Shown: positions 5,971 through 6,095 of the stretch, piece by piece
How positions within the stretch are numbered: the stretch's first letter is position 1
Layout of the letters: every line of letters begins with the position of its first letter
Assembly (NCBI GenBank): GCA_005885115.1
Contig: VAXX01000193.1
Span: forward strand, 1 to 6,095
Direction of reading: 5' to 3'
Source of the DNA: Actinomycetota bacterium
GTDB taxonomy: Bacteria; Actinomycetota; Actinomycetes; Mycobacteriales; Micromonosporaceae
DNA: 6,095 nucleotides
Translations under genes and position numbers: made by a program
The notes under the pieces: generated by a model
What the model saw: only the letters and a program-made list of their open reading frames with translations
Told to the model about the DNA's origin: nothing
Databases searched by the model: none

Positions 5971-6095
5971 TCAGGAGGCTGCTCGTCGCCAACCGGAGCG
6001 AGATCGCCCGCCGGATCTTCGCCACCTGCCGGGCGATCGGTATCGACACGGTCGCGGTGTACTCCGACGCCGACGTGGACAGCCCGCACGTGCGC
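5967..6095 (+). CDS. Biotin carboxylase / acyl-CoA carboxylase alpha subunit, N-terminus (partial)
   Basis: Forty-three codons are present before the window ends. GTG 5967 gives (M)[19 protein letters not shown] and then [20 protein letters not shown]. This is the N-terminal biotin carboxylase fold (biotin carboxylase N-domain), which precedes the ATP-grasp domain in acetyl-, propionyl- and methylcrotonyl-CoA carboxylase alpha subunits. The common ANRGEI motif has Ser in place of Gly, a variant also seen in some pyruvate carboxylases. The enzyme would carboxylate biotin using ATP and bicarbonate and pass the carboxyl group to a beta subunit. The beta-like gene immediately upstream overlaps its start but looks catalytically impaired. 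Whether biotinyl and further domains follow cannot be seen, so the acyl-CoA substrate is not assigned. Confidence 0.92.
   Translation, partial: MIRRLLVANRSEIARRIFATCRAIGIDTVAVYSDADVDSPHVR

Overview
The window is high-GC DNA (roughly 70% or more by eye) with tightly packed, translationally coupled genes. Gene content and order match the crp-nth-tlpA-nudix-marP locus of actinobacteria (Rv3676 to Rv3671c in Mycobacterium tuberculosis). Residue-level resemblance, a strong excess of the tetramer GTAC, and cbiZ and a CapA-family gene between crp and nth suggest Micromonosporaceae or a close relative. That assignment is inference without a database search.

Minus strand, 1-4103, transcribed right to left: cbiZ (adenosylcobinamide amidohydrolase), a CapA-family membrane-anchored gene that is frameshifted, nth (endonuclease III), a TlpA/ResA-type thioredoxin lipoprotein, a NUDIX CoA-diphosphatase-like hydrolase, and the N-terminal membrane part of a MarP-type serine protease cut by the window edge. 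Stop and start codons overlap (ATGA or GTGA) or lie 4-10 nt apart, so this looks like one operon. It mixes corrinoid salvage, DNA repair and envelope/redox stress functions.

A 103-bp divergent intergenic region (4104-4206) separates cbiZ from crp on the plus strand. crp encodes a nearly invariant cAMP-type CRP/FNR regulator. After an 81-bp gap comes a short, degenerate carboxyltransferase (acyl-CoA carboxylase beta-like) gene, which overlaps the start of a biotin carboxylase gene that runs off the right edge.

Three points deserve attention. Nth lacks about 26 residues that should carry the first two of its four Fe-S cysteines. The neighbouring capA-like gene has a similar-sized internal loss that breaks the frame. 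The carboxyltransferase is only 334 residues instead of about 520-540 and lacks the usual oxyanion-hole glycines, yet it stays open and coupled to biotin carboxylase. No tRNA, rRNA, CRISPR array, insertion sequence or cobalamin riboswitch was seen, and no gene-free stretch exceeds about 105 bp.
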